Assembly: GCF_006539925.1 (NCBI RefSeq)
Contig: NZ_BJNY01000004.1
Location: 1-64,000, forward strand
DNA from: Glutamicibacter uratoxydans
Lineage (GTDB): Bacteria; Actinomycetota; Actinomycetes; Actinomycetales; Micrococcaceae
Direction: 5' to 3'
DNA length: 64,000 nt
The notes beneath the pieces are model-generated. The model was given only the letters and a program-made list of their open reading frames with translations. It ran no database searches and was not told the DNA's origin. Shown here piece by piece: positions 27,508-35,525 of this stretch (the stretch's first letter is position 1; the number at the start of each line of letters is the position of its first letter). Position numbers and translations under genes: made by a program.

Positions 27508-29105
27508 ATTTTCTAGACCTGGCTCCGCTGGCAGTCGTGCTGCCGATCTTCGGCGCCGGCGCCGCCTTCCTGGCCCGGCGCAACATCCGGCTGCAGCGCC
27601 TGATCACCATCGGCATCCTGTGCCTGACCCTGCTGCTGGAGGCAGGCATGGTCGCCGCCGTATGGGGCGGGCAGTCCTATGCGATCCACATTGGCGGCTG
27701 GCAGTCGCCCTGGGGCATCGCCCTGATGGTGGACGGCTTCAGCTCCTTCATGCTGCTGATCTCCACCCTGGTCTCCCTGGCGGTGCTCTTCTACGCCACC
27801 AGCCAGGGCCTGGCCGACGGGGACGAGCCGGGGCCGGTCTCCGTGTTCCACCCCGCCTACCTGATTCTGCTCGCGGGCGTGTCCAACGCCTTCCTGGCAG
27901 CCGACCTGTTCAACCTCTATGTGGGCTTCGAGATCCTGCTCACCGCCAGCTACGTGCTGTTGACCCTGGGCGCCACCGCCGAACGCATCCGCGCCGGCAC
28001 CACCTACGTGGTGGTCTCAGTGGTCTCCTCGGTGATCTTCCTGATGGGCATCGCCATGACCTACGCCGCCACCGGCACGGTGAACATGGCAGACCTTGCG
28101 GTGAAGCTGCCGCAGCTGGACCAGGGCCCGCAGCTGATCCTGCACGTGCTGCTGCTGATCGGGTTCGGCATCAAGGCGGCGGTTTTCCCGCTCTCGCTGT
28201 GGCTGCCCGACTCCTACCCGACGGCCCCGGCCCCGGTCACCGCGGTGTTCGCGGGCCTGCTGACCAAGGTGGGCGTGTATGCGATCGTGCGCACCGAAAC
28301 CCTGCTCTTCCCCGGCGGTTCGGTCAACGCCGGGCTGCTGGTGGTCGCGGCCCTGACCATGGTCATCGGTATCCTCGGCGCGCTGGCGCAGACCGACTTC
28401 AAGCGCATGCTCTCCTTCACACTGACCAGCCACATCGGCTACCTGATCTTCGGCGTGGCGGTGGGCGGGCCGCTGGCCATCGCCGCGACCATCTACTATG
28501 TAGGCCACCACATCATCGTGCAGACCTCGCTGTTCATGGTGGCCGGCCTGATCGAACGCAGGGCCGGCAGCGCGAACGTGACAAGGCTCGGCTCGCTGGC
28601 CAAGCTCTCCCCGGCGCTGGCGCTGCTGTTCTTCATCCCGGCGATCAACCTGGGCGGCATTCCGCCGTTCTCCGGATTCCTGGGCAAATTCGGCCTGCTG
28701 CACGCCGCGGCCCAGGAAGCCGACGCGCTGACCTGGGTGGTCATCGGCGCCGGCCTGCTCACCAGCCTGCTGACCCTGCTGGCGATCATCCGCGTGTGGG
28801 CCCGCATGTTCTGGCGCCGCGCGGCGGATGCCGAGATCCCCAACCCGATGCTGGTGGACCAGTGGACCAAGGTCACCGAGCAGACCACCGCCGGCGGCGC
28901 CAAGAACCCGCACCTGGGGCTGAAGCTGGCCAGGGAAATGGAAGCCGAGGCGCTGCCCTGGGGCATGCGCTACGCCACCGGCTCCCTGGTGGCAGCCGGC
29001 ATCGCGCTGACGGTTTTCGCCGGGCCGATCTTCGACTTCTGCCAGCGCGTGGCCGTGGAGCTCATTGCCTGCGAACCATACATCACAGCGATCCTGAACT
29101 ACTGA
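27504..29105 (+). CDS. mrpD: Na+/H+ antiporter subunit D (NuoM/N-like)
   Basis: This 533-residue membrane subunit has about 14 helices and belongs to the proton-pumping antiporter-like family. Motifs include FNLYVGFEILLTASYVLLTLGA, KAAVFPLSLWLPDSYPTAPAPVTAVFAGLLTKVGVYAIVR and GGIPPFSGFLGKFGLLHAA. It starts at GTG 27504 overlapping mrpC. A Lys in KAAVFPL and an acidic residue in the helix-5 region are the expected proton path residues. It ends 13 bases before mrpE. Confidence 0.95.
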   Translation: MNFLDLAPLAVVLPIFGAGAAFLARRNIRLQRLITIGILCLTLLLEAGMVAAVWGGQSYAIHIGGWQSPWGIALMVDGFSSFMLLISTLVSLAVLFYATSQGLADGDEPGPVSVFHPAYLILLAGVSNAFLAADLFNLYVGFEILLTASYVLLTLGATAERIRAGTTYVVVSVVSSVIFLMGIAMTYAATGTVNMADLAVKLPQLDQGPQLILHVLLLIGFGIKAAVFPLSLWLPDSYPTAPAPVTAVFAGLLTKVGVYAIVRTETLLFPGGSVNAGLLVVAALTMVIGILGALAQTDFKRMLSFTLTSHIGYLIFGVAVGGPLAIAATIYYVGHHIIVQTSLFMVAGLIERRAGSANVTRLGSLAKLSPALALLFFIPAINLGGIPPFSGFLGKFGLLHAAAQEADALTWVVIGAGLLTSLLTLLAIIRVWARMFWRRAADAEIPNPMLVDQWTKVTEQTTAGGAKNPHLGLKLAREMEAEALPWGMRYATGSLVAAGIALTVFAGPIFDFCQRVAVELIACEPYITAILNY

Positions 29106-29118
29106 ACGGGGGAGAACG

Positions 29119-29748
29119 ATGCCTACCAAGGACCTGAGCCCGCGCGACCAGCGCATTGACGACGCGCTGGACACCTCCGGCGTCCGCCACCGCGCCACGC
29201 TCAAACAGGAATGGCCGCTGTTGCTGCTGCTGGTCTTCGTCTGGGCCGCCATGTGGCAGGACTTCTCCGCCGGGAACCTGCTCTTCGGGGCCATCATCGC
29301 GCTGTTCGTGGTGACGCTGTTCCCGCTGCCGCCGGTGGTGCTCTCCGGGCGCATCAACATCTGGTACTGCATCAAGCTGTTCATCTGGTTCCTGGGCCAG
29401 GTGATCGCCGCCAGCGTGCACGTGGCCTGGCTGGCCATCGCCCGGGGCAAGAACACTCACAGCGCAGTGATCGCGGTGCCGCTGCGCACCAACTCGGACT
29501 TGATCGTGATGACCGTGGGCCATGTGCTCACCCTGATCCCCGGCTCCTTCGTGCTGGACGTGGACCGCAGCTCCTCCACCTTGTACCTGCACTACATCGA
29601 CATCGAGAATGTGCAGCAGATGGAGAAGGCCCGCGAGGGCATCCGGCAGATCGAGCGCCGGCTGATCATGGCCATCGGCAGCCACGACGAGTACGAGGCC
29701 ATCAAGAGCGAATGCCTACCGCTTAAAGGAAAGAAGGCGGTCAAATGA
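29119..29748 (+). CDS. mrpE: Na+/H+ antiporter subunit E
   Basis: This 209-residue subunit has two or three N-terminal helices. The cytoplasmic domain has conserved VIAVPLRTNSDLIVMTVGHVLTLIPGSFVLDVD and TLYLHYID. It is required for assembly or stability of the Mrp complex. The gene is preceded by GGGGGAGAA and overlaps mrpF by 4 bases. Confidence 0.94.
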   Translation: MPTKDLSPRDQRIDDALDTSGVRHRATLKQEWPLLLLLVFVWAAMWQDFSAGNLLFGAIIALFVVTLFPLPPVVLSGRINIWYCIKLFIWFLGQVIAASVHVAWLAIARGKNTHSAVIAVPLRTNSDLIVMTVGHVLTLIPGSFVLDVDRSSSTLYLHYIDIENVQQMEKAREGIRQIERRLIMAIGSHDEYEAIKSECLPLKGKKAVK

Positions 29749-30011
29749 TTGAGATTGTTGCCTGGATCTGCGGCATCATGCTGTCCCTCGGGGCGATTGC
29801 CTGCGTCATCCGCGTGATCAAGGGCCCGTCCATCCTCGACCGGGTGCTGGGGCTGGATGTCCTGCTGCTGATCATCTCCGCCGGGCTGTGCGTGGACATG
29901 GCCGTGAACCGGCACACCGACTACCTGTTGTTCGTGGTGGCGGCCTGCACCATCGGCTTCGTCGGCTCGGTGACCGTCTCGCGCTATGTCTCGGATAAGA
30001 GGAACGCCTGA
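29745..30011 (+). CDS. mrpF: Na+/H+ antiporter subunit F
   Basis: This 88-residue subunit has three transmembrane helices and the typical IKGPSILDRVLGLDVL motif between helices 1 and 2. It shares 4 bases with mrpE and 1 base with mrpG. Confidence 0.94.
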   Translation: MIEIVAWICGIMLSLGAIACVIRVIKGPSILDRVLGLDVLLLIISAGLCVDMAVNRHTDYLLFVVAACTIGFVGSVTVSRYVSDKRNA

Positions 30012-30436
30012 TGGACATGTTTTTGGACATCCTCGTCGCGGTGCTGCTGGTCCTGGGATGCCTGATGTCGCTGATTGCAGGCATCGGCCTGCTGACCTTC
30101 CCTGACCTGCTCACCCGCATGCACGCGGCCACCAAGCCGCAGGTGCTCGGCTTCCTGCTGATCTTCGCCGGGCTGGCAATCCACCTGCGCTCTTGGCTGA
30201 TCGTGCCGGCGCTGATTGTCGCCTGGGCCATGCAGCTGCTCACCGCGCCGGTCTCAGCGCATATGATCGGCCGCTCCGGCTACCGCACCAAGCACGCCAA
30301 GAAGGAGACGCTGTTTTCCGACGAGCTGCACCAGGTGCTCGACGAGGTCTCGGCGGCGCCGGCCACCGGGCCGATTCCCGTGGCCAAGCCGTCCCGTGCC
30401 GAACGCCGCCAGGGCGCGCCTGGGGAAGCGGACTAG
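30011..30436 (+). CDS. mrpG: Na+/H+ antiporter subunit G
   Basis: This 141-residue subunit has three helices (GCLMSLIAGIGLLTFPDLLTRMHAATKPQVLGFLLIFAGLAIHLRS) and ends in a hydrophilic ~45-residue tail. The conserved PDLLTRMHAATK motif identifies MrpG. It starts on the last base of the mrpF stop. The operon order A(B)-C-D-E-F-G is complete, so the antiporter should be functional in Na+ and pH homeostasis. A GNAT gene follows after 3 bases. Confidence 0.94.
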   Translation: MDMFLDILVAVLLVLGCLMSLIAGIGLLTFPDLLTRMHAATKPQVLGFLLIFAGLAIHLRSWLIVPALIVAWAMQLLTAPVSAHMIGRSGYRTKHAKKETLFSDELHQVLDEVSAAPATGPIPVAKPSRAERRQGAPGEAD

Positions 30437-30439
30437 GGC

Positions 30440-30931
30440 GTGGAGCAGGTGCAGGCGACCATCAGGCGGCGCGCGGCGGAAGACTACGACGGATGCACAA
30501 GGGTGCTGCGCGCGGTGTTCGCCACCAGCGACTATCCAAGCCGGTGGCCGCAGGACCCCGTGGCGTGGCTGAACCCCGACGGCATCCGCGCCGCCTGGGT
30601 CGCGGGCGGGCAAAATGGCGAAATACTCGGTCATATTGCGGTGTATGAACACCGGGAAGATCCAAAAATTGCGATGGTGACAAGACTTTTTGTCGACCCG
30701 CAGGTGCGCGGGCAGGGTCTTGGCCTGGGCGCGGAGCTACTGCGCGCAACACAGCGCTGGGCCAAGGAGCAGCACCTGGAACTGCAGCTGGACGTCGTGC
30801 AGACCTCGACGCCCGCGGTGAACCTCTATGAGCGCGAAGGATGGCAGTATCTGCGGCTGCAGCAAGCCGACTGGATTGACCGCTCGGGGCGCCATCCGAT
30901 GATGCGCATCTATGCGGCCCCGACCGCCTGA
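30440..30931 (+). CDS. GNAT-family acetyltransferase, end of Mrp operon
   Basis: This 163-residue protein starts at a GTG only 3 bases after mrpG, so it is probably the last gene of that operon. The acetyl-CoA-binding loop is clear (RLFVDPQVRGQGLGLGAELLRATQRWA), with the later NLYEREGWQY helix-strand typical of the fold. The substrate is unknown, and a link to ion homeostasis is only positional. The first ~55 residues contain the family's variable acceptor side. Confidence 0.87.
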   Translation: MEQVQATIRRRAAEDYDGCTRVLRAVFATSDYPSRWPQDPVAWLNPDGIRAAWVAGGQNGEILGHIAVYEHREDPKIAMVTRLFVDPQVRGQGLGLGAELLRATQRWAKEQHLELQLDVVQTSTPAVNLYEREGWQYLRLQQADWIDRSGRHPMMRIYAAPTA

Positions 30932-30960
30932 CAGCCGCTATAAGCGCAGGTCAAAGCAGA

Positions 30961-30997
30961 AACCCGGCGCAGCTCTTGGGAGCTGCGCCGGGTTTTT
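30961..30997. terminator. Terminator after Mrp operon, probably bidirectional
   Basis: A 15-bp perfect stem (30961-30975 with 30980-30994) with a 4-base loop is followed by T5 on the plus strand. It also faces the end of the convergent DUF4235 gene. Confidence 0.88.
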
Positions 30998-31007
30998 CGT
31001 CCTGTTG

Positions 31008-31259
31008 CTACTTGCTGAATTTAGACAGCGCCTTGTTGGTGCCGCGGTCTGCCAGCACCTGGATCACCGCGGCGACCACCGCAGAGAAGATCGCGAAGCC
31101 CAGCGCCTGGCGCAAGGTGGCTTCCGCCGCTTCTTCGCTGCCCTTGCGCGGGGCGGCGCTGCCGGTAAAGCCCTTCCATACCTGATCCACCAGCTTGCTG
31201 CCGACGAAGCCGGCGCCAATGGAAATTCCCGTTGCGACGAGTTTCTGCACTGCGTTCAT
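31008..31259 (-). CDS. DUF4235 small membrane protein
   Basis: This 83-residue protein has two hydrophobic segments (KLVATGISIGAGFVGSKLVDQVWKGFTG and ALGFAIFSAVVAAVIQVLADRGT). It matches the actinobacterial DUF4235 family, whose function is unknown. It faces the Mrp terminator and is divergent from the TPP riboswitch. Confidence 0.85.
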   Translation of the reverse strand: MNAVQKLVATGISIGAGFVGSKLVDQVWKGFTGSAAPRKGSEEAAEATLRQALGFAIFSAVVAAVIQVLADRGTNKALSKFSK

Positions 31260-31343
31260 GTGGACCTCACGTTCATGGTTAAGACTTAACGTTTAGAAGG
31301 CCAGCTTACCTGCGGTATGGTGGGTGGGCAGAAAATATTCCGA

Positions 31344-31440
31344 CAGGGGAGCGCTGTACCGTCCGCGGTGAAAGCGCTGAGAGTGCGATAAATCGCAGAC
31401 CCTCGAACCTGCTCCGGCTAGTACCGGCGAAGGAAGTCGA
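31344..31440 (+). ncRNA. TPP riboswitch (THI element)
   Basis: The leader contains the conserved thi-box elements in order: AGGGGAGC near 31345, GCTGAGAG at 31376-31383, CAGACCCTCGAACCTG at 31396-31411, and CCGGCTAGTACCGGCGAAGGAAG at 31414-31436. Together they form the two-helix TPP-binding aptamer. It lies upstream of ykoE-ykoDC. The Shine-Dalgarno of ykoE is in a small hairpin downstream (31494-31510), which points to translational control. Confidence 0.95.
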
Positions 31441-31493
31441 GCATCTCGGATGCCACCAGGCGATTGTCAGCGCCGTTGAAAGTGTGCATCCCC

Positions 31494-31510
31494 CCTCCTT
31501 GTTAAGGAGG
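31494..31510 (+). promoter_or_regulatory. Shine-Dalgarno-sequestering hairpin of ykoE
   Basis: CCTCCTT (31494-31500) can pair fully with AAGGAGG (31504-31510) across a GTT loop. AAGGAGG is the ribosome-binding site of ykoE (ATG 31518). This is the likely expression platform of the TPP riboswitch, with translation shut off when thiamine pyrophosphate binds. Confidence 0.7.
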
Positions 31511-31517
31511 ACAACTC

Positions 31518-32138
31518 ATGACTGAACAACTTGCCAAGAAGCAATCGAGCTGGCGTGTCGTCGACATTGTGATCGCATCGGTCGTCGCAGTGGCTTCGGG
31601 CGTTTTCTTCTGGGCCTGGTCCGCAGGCTACGGCCTGTTCTCCCTGGCCTTCGTCGCCTTCCCGCCAGCCACCGCGCTGCTCACCGGCGGCTGGCTGTTC
31701 CCGGCCGTGCTCGGCGCGCTGATCATCCGCAAGCCCGGAGCCGCGCTGTTCTGCGAAATCCTGGCTGCGGTCATCGAAGCGCTGCTCGGCTCGCACTGGG
31801 GCATGGGCGTGCTGATTTCCGGCCTGGTCCAGGGCCTGGGCGCTGAGGTGGTCTTCGCGATGTTCCTCTACCGGAAGTGGAACCTGCCGGTGGCGCTGCT
31901 GGCAGGCCTGGGCTCCGGATTGTTCGCAGGCATCAGCGAAGCCTACATCGTCGCCAACCTCACCGAATACACCGAGGCCATGAAGGTCTTCCACGTGGCA
32001 GCCACCGCGTTCTCCGGCCTGGTCGTTGCCGGCCTGCTGTCCTGGTGGGCGGTTCGAGGCCTGGCCAAGACCGGTGCGCTGGGCAAGCTGGCCAGCCGCC
32101 GGGCGCACCTGGAGCCGGCGGTTGCGGGGACCAAATGA
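31518..32138 (+). CDS. ykoE: Thiamine-precursor ECF transporter S component (YkoE)
   Basis: This 206-residue membrane protein has five or six helices and is the substrate-binding S component of the YkoEDC ECF transporter, proposed for hydroxymethylpyrimidine or thiamine uptake. Family features are FFWAWSAGYGLFSLAFVAFPPATALLTGGWLFPAVLG and IRKPGAALFCEILAAVIEALLGSHWG. It is the first gene under the TPP riboswitch and overlaps the next gene by 4 bases (ATGA). Confidence 0.93.
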   Translation: MTEQLAKKQSSWRVVDIVIASVVAVASGVFFWAWSAGYGLFSLAFVAFPPATALLTGGWLFPAVLGALIIRKPGAALFCEILAAVIEALLGSHWGMGVLISGLVQGLGAEVVFAMFLYRKWNLPVALLAGLGSGLFAGISEAYIVANLTEYTEAMKVFHVAATAFSGLVVAGLLSWWAVRGLAKTGALGKLASRRAHLEPAVAGTK

Positions 32139-34462
32139 GTTCGGCGCTTGAACCGCGCACCGAGGCGAGGACCCGCCAGGGCCTGAGCATCAGCGCGAAG
32201 AACTTCGGCTGGCAGCATGCCGAACGCGCAGTTCCCGCCATCAGCGGGCTGAACGTCGAGATTCCGGCGGGGCAAAAGGTGCTGGTTCTGGGCCCTTCGG
32301 GAGCCGGGAAGTCCACGCTGCTCTACGCGCTGGCCGGCGTGCTGGAAATCGATGAAGAGGCGGCGCCCAGCGGCGAGCTGCTGGTGGGCGGAAAGAACGC
32401 CTTCGACAGGTCATTCCCCGTCGGGCTGATGCAGCAGGACCCTGAAACGCAGATCGTGCAGAGCCGCGTGGGAGACGACGTGGCCTTCGGCGCAGAGAAC
32501 CTGGGCGTCGACCCGCAGCTGATCCGCGAACGCATCCCGCGGGCGCTGGAAGCTGTCGGGCTGGGGGCGCTGGACTACGAGCACCGCACCCAGGAGCTGT
32601 CCGGCGGGCAGAAGCAGCGCCTGGCCCTGGCCGGCATCATGGCCATGGGCCCGGGGCTGATGCTACTTGACGAGCCCACAGCCAACATCGACCCGCAGAG
32701 CATTCCGCCGCTGCGCGATGCTGTCATCAACGCCGCGCAGAGCAGCGGGGCGACGCTGATCGTGGTTGAGCACCGGCTGGAAGCCTGGGCCAAGCATGTG
32801 GACCGGGTGCTGGTGCTTGAACCTGGCGGCGGCCTGGCCCACGACCTCACGCCGCAGGCATTGTTCGACGACGAGCAGATCCGCGCCGAGCTGGCTCAGG
32901 CCGGTGTCTGGGTGCCGGGCTATGTTCCGCGCACCAGGTCGCAACTGCGCACGCCGGGGGCCGCCAAGCTTACTGCCAAGGATTTGGTCTGCGCGCGCGG
33001 CGAACATGCTGTGCGCACCGCGCCGGCCAGCCTGACAGTGGCCTCAGGAGCGGCAGTGGTGATCCGCGGAGAGAACGGGGCGGGAAAATCCACGCTCGCG
33101 CTGACCCTGGGCGGCCTGCTTGAACCGGTGGCAGGAGAGCTGCAGGCCAGCTCCGAGCTGGCCGACGGGCTTGCCGCGGGACCGTTCAGCTGGAAGGCCG
33201 GCGCCCTAGTGGCGCGCATCGGTTCGGTGTTCCAGGAACCCGAGCACCAGTTCGTCACCCAGTCCGTGCGTGAGGAGCTTGCCTTTGCGCCGCTGCGCGC
33301 CAAGCGCGGTTCCGGCGATGAACTGAAATACGATCCGGCCCAGGTCGATGCCCGGGTGGATGAGCTGCTCACACGCCTGCGGCTGCAGGATCTGGCCGAA
33401 GCCAATCCGTTCACGCTCTCCGGTGGCGAGAAGCGCCGGTTGTCGGTGGCCACGGTGTTGGCGGCCTCGCCGGATGTGGTGATCTTGGACGAGCCGACCT
33501 TCGGCCAGGATGCGAATACCTGGCGGGAGCTGGCCCAGCTGCTCATTGAGGAGCTGGAGTCATCCACCGCCGTGGTGGCAGTGACCCATGACGAGGATTT
33601 CGCCAAGGCGCTGGGTGCGCAACAGATTGAGTTGGCTCCGGCCACAGGCATCTCGGGCGTGCGCGGCTCCGCCGGGCCGATGCTCGACGCCCCGGTGGCC
33701 GACAGCTGGCTGGCGAAGATCAATCCGCTGGCCAAGCTGGGCGCCATCGCAGGGGCTACGCTGCCCTTGATCAGCACCATGGATTGGGTGTCGGCCACGG
33801 TGGTCATTGCCGCCGCGCTGTGTGCGCTGCCGTTGGCAGGGCTGGGCATCGGCGCGTTCTTCAAGCGCGGCTGGCCGCTTCTGGCAGCGGGCTTGATGGC
33901 TGCCTGGGGCATCGCGCTGGTCGGCGAGGACTCCGGCGCCGTGCTGCTGAACATCGGGATTTTCCAGATCACCGAAGGCTCGGTAGCAGGAGGCGTGGCC
34001 ACCGGCCTGCGCGCCTTGGCGATGGCTGTCCCGATGGTGCTCCTGCTGTCCACCACCAACCCGAGCGACCTGGGCGGTGCGCTGTCCCAGCAGCTGAAGG
34101 TTCCGCACCGCTTCGTGCTTGGCGCACTGGCGGGCATGCGCCTGCTGGGACTGATGGTGGAGGAGTTCACCACCTTGACCCTGGCCCGCAGAGCGCGCGG
34201 CGTGGGCAACCTGGGCACCATGCGGCAGCGGGTCAAGGCCAAGGCGGGCCAGCTGCTGGCGCTGCTGGTGCAAGGCATCCGCCGGGCCGGGCGCTTGGCC
34301 ACCACCATGGAGGCCAAGGGCTTCGGCACCGGGGAGCGGACCTGGATCCGCACCGTCAGCTTCACCTTCCGCGACGGCGCGGTCCTGGCTGCAGGGATCC
34401 TGCTCGGCGTCGCAGCTTTGGGCATCGCGATGTGGGCGGGAACCTACAACCTGGTCTGGTAG
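32135..34462 (+). CDS. ykoD: ECF transporter ATPase-ATPase-EcfT fusion (YkoD+YkoC)
   Basis: This 775-residue protein fuses two ABC ATPase domains with the transmembrane EcfT module. ATPase 1 (about 15-250) has GPSGAGKST and LSGGQKQRLALAG; ATPase 2 (about 285-500) has RGENGAGKSTLAL and LSGGEKRRLSVAT. The C-terminal ~250 residues carry five or six helices and the AR-containing coupling helix (TLARRARGVG), corresponding to YkoC. With YkoE this makes a two-polypeptide complete ECF importer. ATG 32135 overlaps the ykoE stop. It ends 3 bases from the convergent pabC stop. Confidence 0.92.
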   Translation: MSSALEPRTEARTRQGLSISAKNFGWQHAERAVPAISGLNVEIPAGQKVLVLGPSGAGKSTLLYALAGVLEIDEEAAPSGELLVGGKNAFDRSFPVGLMQQDPETQIVQSRVGDDVAFGAENLGVDPQLIRERIPRALEAVGLGALDYEHRTQELSGGQKQRLALAGIMAMGPGLMLLDEPTANIDPQSIPPLRDAVINAAQSSGATLIVVEHRLEAWAKHVDRVLVLEPGGGLAHDLTPQALFDDEQIRAELAQAGVWVPGYVPRTRSQLRTPGAAKLTAKDLVCARGEHAVRTAPASLTVASGAAVVIRGENGAGKSTLALTLGGLLEPVAGELQASSELADGLAAGPFSWKAGALVARIGSVFQEPEHQFVTQSVREELAFAPLRAKRGSGDELKYDPAQVDARVDELLTRLRLQDLAEANPFTLSGGEKRRLSVATVLAASPDVVILDEPTFGQDANTWRELAQLLIEELESSTAVVAVTHDEDFAKALGAQQIELAPATGISGVRGSAGPMLDAPVADSWLAKINPLAKLGAIAGATLPLISTMDWVSATVVIAAALCALPLAGLGIGAFFKRGWPLLAAGLMAAWGIALVGEDSGAVLLNIGIFQITEGSVAGGVATGLRALAMAVPMVLLLSTTNPSDLGGALSQQLKVPHRFVLGALAGMRLLGLMVEEFTTLTLARRARGVGNLGTMRQRVKAKAGQLLALLVQGIRRAGRLATTMEAKGFGTGERTWIRTVSFTFRDGAVLAAGILLGVAALGIAMWAGTYNLVW

Positions 34463-34465
34463 CAG

Positions 34466-35341
34466 CTACCGGATTGAATCGGTCAGGGCGCTGAGCTGTG
34501 CATGCAGCTCGGCGTCCATCCGTATCGGCTTGGCATCCAGGGTGCGCACCGGAGTGAGCAGCCGGATGGAGGAGACCAGCCAGACGCCGTCGGCCTGGTA
34601 GAGGTCCTCGGGGCGCAGCGGGCCGTAGCCCAGTTCCCAGCCGGCCTGCTTGGCGGCGTCGAAAATGGCGCCCTGGGTGGTGCCGGGCAGGATTCCGGTT
34701 TCAAGCATCGGGGTGAGCAGGCGCTTGGTGTCGCCGTCCCGCTGGGCCAGCAGCACGGTGGCGGTCGGCGCCTCAAGCAGCACGCCGTCTGCCGAGGTGA
34801 AGATGACTTCCTGGGCGCCGTGCTTGCGGGCGTAGCGCAGGGCCGCCATATTCACCGCATAGGACAGGGTCTTGGCGCCCATCAACAGCCACGGAGCGCG
34901 TTCGGCAAGCTTTGAATCGTAGCCGCGGTCGAGCAGCAGCACATCCACGCCGCTGTCGCGCTGCTGGCGTCCCAGGCTTGGCGCCGGGGTGACGGTGACC
35001 CAGCAGACTGCCGGATCTTCATCGTGTTCGCCGCGCATGGCAACGAGCTTGACCACTGCTTCTTCCGCGCCGCCGGTGGCGTCGAAGTCCGCCACTGCGG
35101 TATCGATGGCCGAACGCCAGCTGATTTCCTCCGGGATCACCAGGTCGCAGGCCTGCGCAGAGACTGCCAGGCGGGCTAGGTGCGCATCGATCTTGCGCAC
35201 GGTCTGCTGGGTGTACAGCATGGATTCGAAAACGCCGTCGCCGCGGTTGACGCCCTGCAGGGTGACTGGCAGGTGGGCTGCGGCGATGTCGGCGACCCGG
35301 CCTGCGGGGTAGGCGGGATCAAGGAAAACTAGTGAGCTCAT
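34466..35341 (-). CDS. pabC: Aminodeoxychorismate lyase / class IV aminotransferase
   Basis: This 291-residue PLP enzyme has fold type IV. It probably releases p-aminobenzoate from aminodeoxychorismate for folate synthesis. Key parts are GDGVFESM near residue 36 and the catalytic Lys in MGAKTLSYAVNMAALRYARKHGAQEVIFTSADGVLLEAPTATVLL. Related branched-chain or D-amino-acid aminotransferases share this fold, but a pabB-containing fusion lies 5 kb away, supporting PabC. No clear ribosome site precedes the ATG. Confidence 0.82.
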   Translation of the reverse strand: MSSLVFLDPAYPAGRVADIAAAHLPVTLQGVNRGDGVFESMLYTQQTVRKIDAHLARLAVSAQACDLVIPEEISWRSAIDTAVADFDATGGAEEAVVKLVAMRGEHDEDPAVCWVTVTPAPSLGRQQRDSGVDVLLLDRGYDSKLAERAPWLLMGAKTLSYAVNMAALRYARKHGAQEVIFTSADGVLLEAPTATVLLAQRDGDTKRLLTPMLETGILPGTTQGAIFDAAKQAGWELGYGPLRPEDLYQADGVWLVSSIRLLTPVRTLDAKPIRMDAELHAQLSALTDSIR

Positions 35342-35525
35342 GACACAAGATTATCGAATCCGGCGCCCCTGACGTGTCCAAAGCCGGTTGAAACCCGACT
35401 CTTGTTGCCGCAGATGTCCTGCAGGATTCGATAGGCTAAGCACAGATCATCTGCCCGGCTGCCGTGCGGCTGGTCTGTGTCTGGACCGCAAGTGGCCTGG
35501 GATGAGCTATCGAGGGGGTGTCGCC

